64,000 bases of DNA from Tetrapyrgos nigripes (taxonomy: Eukaryota; Basidiomycota; Agaricomycetes; Agaricales; Campanellaceae), in the NCBI GenBank assembly GCA_013368315.1, contig JAACJM010000025.1, positions 62,001 to 126,000 on the forward strand, read 5' to 3'. Of the stretch, positions 59,507-64,000 are shown piece after piece. The notes under the pieces were generated by a model. That model was not told where the DNA came from, ran no database searches, and was given only the letters and a program-made list of their open reading frames with translations. Numbering within the stretch: position 1 is the first letter of the stretch; each line of letters opens with the position of its first letter. The position numbers and the translations under genes are program-made.

Positions 59507-61255
59507 ATGTTCTGTTCAAGCTGTGGTGGTATCAAACCTTACAGAAGTCGCTGCCACCTAGGCAACGTGTCTACTCCCATCAACAGCATGCTACGGAGTT
59601 TCTCCTTCTCTCCTTCCTCAGCTCTGCAGATCCAGCGGGACGTCGAGAATGATATGCGAAGGTTTGATTGGGAAATATCTCAACTCCGGTCGCGTTTGCT
59701 GTACCTCGAAGAGCAACAAGACCTGCTGACCAAACACGACGAGGAGTTGAAGTCTCTTTCAGCTCCCATACGGCGGTTGCCTGTCGAGTTGTTGACTCGC
59801 ATTTTTCTGGCCGTCTGTGATGGCCATCCGATAACGTTTGCTGCCAGGGTGGAGAGCATTGGGCACCTTCCGTTCACGCTGGCTTCAGTGTGTGGCAGCG
59901 GCTGGCGTCAGATTGTCATTGACATCCCGCGACTATGGAGTAACCTAGAGATCCCATACGAAACCGATCCTTCCATTCATTCTCGTCTCGAAAAACCGCT
60001 TAGGCTGTGCCTTGTGCGTTCCAAATCCCATGCGTTGTCAGTCGGGTTATGGGATGGAGAGAAAAGCCCCTTGGTTCGGCAACTTGTCGAGGAGAGCGCT
60101 CGATGGCAACACGCTACGATAGCTGACCTCCTCGAAGTGGAGTTTCCTTCATTGGCCAGCGGGAAATCATTTCCTCTGCTTGAGACCCTTGAGACTCGAC
60201 ATTATGCTGAAGAAGACCTCGACCAGCATACTTTTGGAGACCCCCACCTATTTCTTTTCAGATCTGCTCCTCGACTTCATTCCCTAAAAACTACCAAACT
60301 CCCTCCCCCCGACGAACTACGAGCCTTCACTCCGCGCAATCAGATCACCAATCTCGAGATTATCTGTAGAACGAGCATTTACAACTTCGAAGGGTTCATC
60401 TACCAAAGAGAGCTCCACAACTTCCCGAACCTCAAATCATGGTTTTTGCAGAACTAGACCATAGATTTGTACCTGAACCCGATGAATGAAATCCCTTGGC
60501 AAACTCTGCCCCATCTCTCCACAGTGGAGTTCCATATGTCAATCTATAACATGGGCTACGATATCTTGGAGGACCATTTGCTCAAACTCCTAATCGACAA
60601 ACTCACTCTTCCATCTCTGACCACCTTGGCTATCACAAATTTTCACGCAGAGGTGGACAAATGGAATACCATGGAACGAATGTTCAAAGGCAACTAACTG
60701 GCCACACCAGTCTTTTTCAGATTTTTTCCAGCGCTCGGCGTGCTCATTATCGGCGCTTCACCTTGACTATATCTCGCTATCCGACACTGACCTGTGCTCG
60801 CTGCTGAAGCTCCAGCCTTTCCTGGTAGAGCTTCGCGTCAGAGAAATTCGCCGCAAAGATTACAACTTTGCACGGTATACATTTGACGACCGCACTGTCT
60901 TTCAATTCCAGGACCTCATCACTCCTTTACTGCTCACGACTCTTCATGCCTTTGATCGTGGTTTGGCGTCATCCTCTCCTCTAGTTCCCAAGCTAGAGAA
61001 TTTACACTTTGCCGCGGACAGCGATTTATTTGACGACGCGCTATTCTGGAAGATGGTCGTGTCGAGATGGGTTCCCAACAGTGACGCTAGCAGCCGCAGA
61101 GAGAACGCGTCCGCGTCGGCTACTGTTTGCGGTCGGTGAAGCTTTGCGTTTTGGGTAGAGCGCTTCGAGAAGATGTGGATTTGAAATTGCGACATCTGAA
61201 GAAGGCCGGACTCGATTTTGCGTTGCTGTCGAATGAGATAGAGAATGAAAGATGA
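59507..61255 (+). pseudogene. F-box protein pseudogene 3
   Basis: N-terminus CSSCGGIKPYRSRC, coiled-coil-like segment, F-box core LPVELLTRIF, then the Leu-rich region, open for 316 codons. Versus copy 2 there is a lost C near 60440 (AAATCATGG against AAATCCATGG), an extra ATGA near 60485, and an extra AACT near 60690 creating a stop. The C-terminus (KLCVLGRALREDVDL) is still recognisable, ending at 61255. Divergent from P450 F. Confidence 0.85.
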
Positions 61256-64000
61256 GATTCGGGGCCATGGGTAAGTATTGACCCGTCTTTTCGTCACCTC
61301 CTTTTCTGACCCAGGGCCATAGGTCTTTTTTTCAGTTGCGACGAAGTCAGCTCATAGCACTGCAAGTTATCCCATCTTTGTATTCAATGGCTGTAGACAG
61401 CTGTAGACTCGGAGGCCTGTGACCTTACTATAGCTAAAACGATACATAACCCATGTTACGTTTCCACATGTGTCGGTTCTTCGAAGGCTATAGATTTGTT
61501 TCGCGATAAGCACAGTTCAGATAAACATGCAGAAGATTTTAACGTGCTCTTAGTCGGCATTTCCTTCCCTTGCCTTCCGTTCCTCTTTGCATAGTACCGT
61601 ATGCTAAGGGAGTCAAGAAGTCAAGAAGGCTAAGAGAATGCCTACAAGCCCGGGGCCCACGACAAGGGAGCACGAGGGAAGAGGCTTACGAGTACAGATA
61701 GTCTGTATACTCTGCCTCTCACCGCCCCCGGGAATATGTAAAACGCACCTCTTCAAATGACGAGAAAGCCAGCACCGTGGATAGTAGTAGCTAATCAGAA
61801 GTTGAGGTGAAACAAGTTGAAGAAAGTTGAAGTTGTACATGTCTGACTTGTCTTGGTCTTTCGTCTCTTGAGTCTTGCCGCCTTGCCTTGCATGTCTTGA
61901 AGACCTTGACTCAAGTTAATTGACGCACCAATCAGTCCAAGCCAGTCCGAGTATATTAGTAGAGCAAAGAACAAGCCAGAAGCCGAATAGCGTTGTTGCC
62001 TGAGAGACGTTGCGAGTAGCGAGTAGCGAGTAGCTAGTTGTTCGACGTCGCTACTTGGTCAATCGAACTTCGAAGAGTCTTGGGTCCGGAGTCTTTGAGG
62101 TCGATTTCAAGTTTGACGATTTGAAAGGAACTGATAAATGAACGAGAGAGTAGGCTACCAGCCTTCGATTTGAGTCGAAGCGTTTACTTGGAGGTCTTGA
62201 CTATTGAGGTCTCGATGATTCAAAACCCAGACGAGTGCAGGCTCGGAGGTAGAGGACGAAGACCAAGACCAACTTGACTATTGTTGAAAAAAACATTGTT
62301 CCAGAGCGGAAAACAGAGAATTTATGTTGAACGTTGAAGTCGCGTTGAGTGTTGCAAAGTGAATGGCATGGACCGGGATTGATGTTGACACAGGGTCGGT
62401 AGCGGCGGGTACTTCCCGGTGAGTTAGGTTGAACTTTGAAGGCTGAACGAGACCTTAGTGATGGATGACGATGAGGTTGAGAGCTTTGTGGGCGAGGTCG
62501 AAAGTGGGAGGAGGCCTGCGGTGAAATGATAGCGCATCGCTGACGCACTGACGATAGTATGGCATGTTGGGAGGAGAAGCGAAGGAAGTAAGCAAGAAAG
62601 TGGTAGTTATAAGGCGGCGATGATACGAGAGATTGATGAACGAGACGTACCTATAACCAGAAATTTCCAAATCAAATGACAACGGCGACAAGAGTCAAGA
62701 GCGAGAACAATGGCCAGTTGAAGTCGGGTCATTGGGATAGAGAGACGTAGATGAACGATGCTGCATGGCGAAGAGAGTTAGCCTGGAGAGAAGAGTAGCG
62801 GAGAGAATTGTAGAGAGAGATGATGAAGATGGAGAGAAGAAAGAGAGATGGTCTTATTGTTCTCTCGGGTTCGCACTAGCCTTATATAAATCAAACGAGT
62901 CAAAGCGTAATTTCCTTTTTTGGACAGCACAAATATGTAACCTCGCTTTTTTTGGAAGTGTCGTGCAGGTAGCAAGAATAGGACAAGACTTGCTGTGCAA
63001 GAAGAAGGTCAGCGATGCTGTCGAAGAGGGTACGCCTGATGGGACGGTTCTGATGAGCCCACAATGTGGGCATTTGGTTGGGCATTCAAGGATGTCCTAC
63101 TGAGAGCTATATCATAGTATATGGTTCGAGAGATTTGAACAGCTAGAATCTATTTGGAGGGTACATAGTGCACATAGATGGGCCTCGAGACGTCCGAGTC
63201 AGTATGGACGAAGCCCAGTAAATTAAATAACATTATGCGTCAGACCTAGTGCCGGCCTTCCCAATGAGCCTAGAGTCTGGTCAAGGTGTCAGTAAGCCTA
63301 GCAGACGTGGAGTCATGTCGAGGAATACTGCACTTAGTTCATCTCGAGGCTTGGAGACTAAGAAAAACGAAGGCATTCACTCCGCCGGGGTAACTTCAGA
63401 GCACAAGTCTTGAGGGCTACTACATCGTTTGAAGAATGGCCAACCCTACAGGACGTTGTCAATATGAACGGTGATATAGAAAGACACAACCGACGCACGC
63501 AGCACTGGGACTCAAGAACTTGCTCTGCAATTCATCCAGTCCATTTCAGAAGCCATCCTAGTACAGAAATTTGAGGAGCCCAGTATTTGCGAGAAAATGA
63601 GCTCGATAGCTATCAGGGCCATCGTCGGTGTTCCGCAGAATCTGATTTAAGACTGAGAAGAGAGTTTTTGCCGAGCAAGATGTAGTACACACCTCTAGAT
63701 GACTGATGAAGTAAAAGACCTGGAAAAGACTCGCGGACATATGATATCACAACGGTCTGCATTTGCCCTCAAATTTGCAGGGTGGAAGGCCTTAGACGAT
63801 GCCGCGAGGGTATTCCATAGGGCCTGCGCGGCTTGATAGGTGCACAACCTGAGCCGATATATCAGTGTAGGATAAGATGGTGGTTGAAGAGAGCAATCTG
63901 TGGTCGCGCCAAAGTCACATGGACCAAAATCCTCGACCACCCGGCAACAACTTGCTCCAATATCTCGCGTTACGGTACCTACGACCATGTAGAACTAGCG
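61256..64000. other. No recognisable gene
   Basis: Open frames here (for example 62201-62548 and 62455-62691 on the minus strand, 62765-63103 on the plus strand) are short and motif-free. GCGAGTA is tandemly repeated three times near 62010-62030. A TATATAAA-like word near 62882 and short frames might belong to a gene crossing the edge, but nothing supports it. Confidence 0.4.

Noticed and set aside
61900..62110. Solo LTR or tRNA gene near the GCGAGTA repeats
   Set aside because: No paired terminus, target duplication, or cloverleaf could be drawn.
62765..63103. 112-codon plus-strand frame
   Set aside because: No recognised motif; overlaps equally long minus-strand frames of similar quality.

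Overview
The window looks like nuclear DNA of a basidiomycete fungus (Agaricomycetes). Genes are split by many 45-70 bp GT-AG introns, the P450 genes carry 15 exons including 14-25 nt micro-exons, and the families present (division-1 chitin synthase, expanded P450s, F-box proteins, DUF6589-like protein, DDE_3 transposase) fit that group. No tRNA, rRNA or CRISPR was seen.

The backbone is a repeated block: chitin synthase (chs, +), then a convergent cytochrome P450 (-), then a divergent F-box gene (+). P450 copies lie at 9289-11969 (+, copy A, inverted), 21235-23855 (B), 30493-33175 (C), 38373-41026 (D), 47583-50234 (E) and 54847-57500 (F), with a seventh fragment at 24601-25056. Copy A gives an exon model that closes in frame at 556 aa. 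B has lost a micro-exon and carries a frameshift, D has lost a splice donor, and C, E and F look open. Only one chs is near full length (16714-20597), and even it shows three single-base frameshifts; the other copies are 5'-truncated remnants (25057-29868, 34231-34295, about 37690, 45690-46434, 53080-54230). The three F-box loci (3532-6784, 12269-13976, 59507-61255) are all disrupted.

Mobile DNA is abundant and nested. A 4.5 kb Tc1/mariner-type element (25261-29752, TA duplication, about 130 bp terminal inverted repeats, DD34E transposase plus a second convergent gene) sits in an intron of a chs remnant, and its transposase is split by a 1.4 kb hAT-like element (28158-29564). Further non-autonomous elements lie at 3687-5218, 50735-50865, 52460-53008 and 58652-59220. 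Several have visible target duplications, and paralogous copies supply empty sites.

Fragments unrelated to the array lie between P450 copies: a divergent DUF6589-like gene and RecQ-like helicase gene at 34296-37005, both cut off; a 5' gene fragment at 37006-37239; and a Sec63 pseudogene at 45010-45474. The outer edges (1-3500 and 61300-64000) show no recognisable gene. Everything was read by eye: identities are impressions from aligned stretches, and families come from recognised motifs without database searching.
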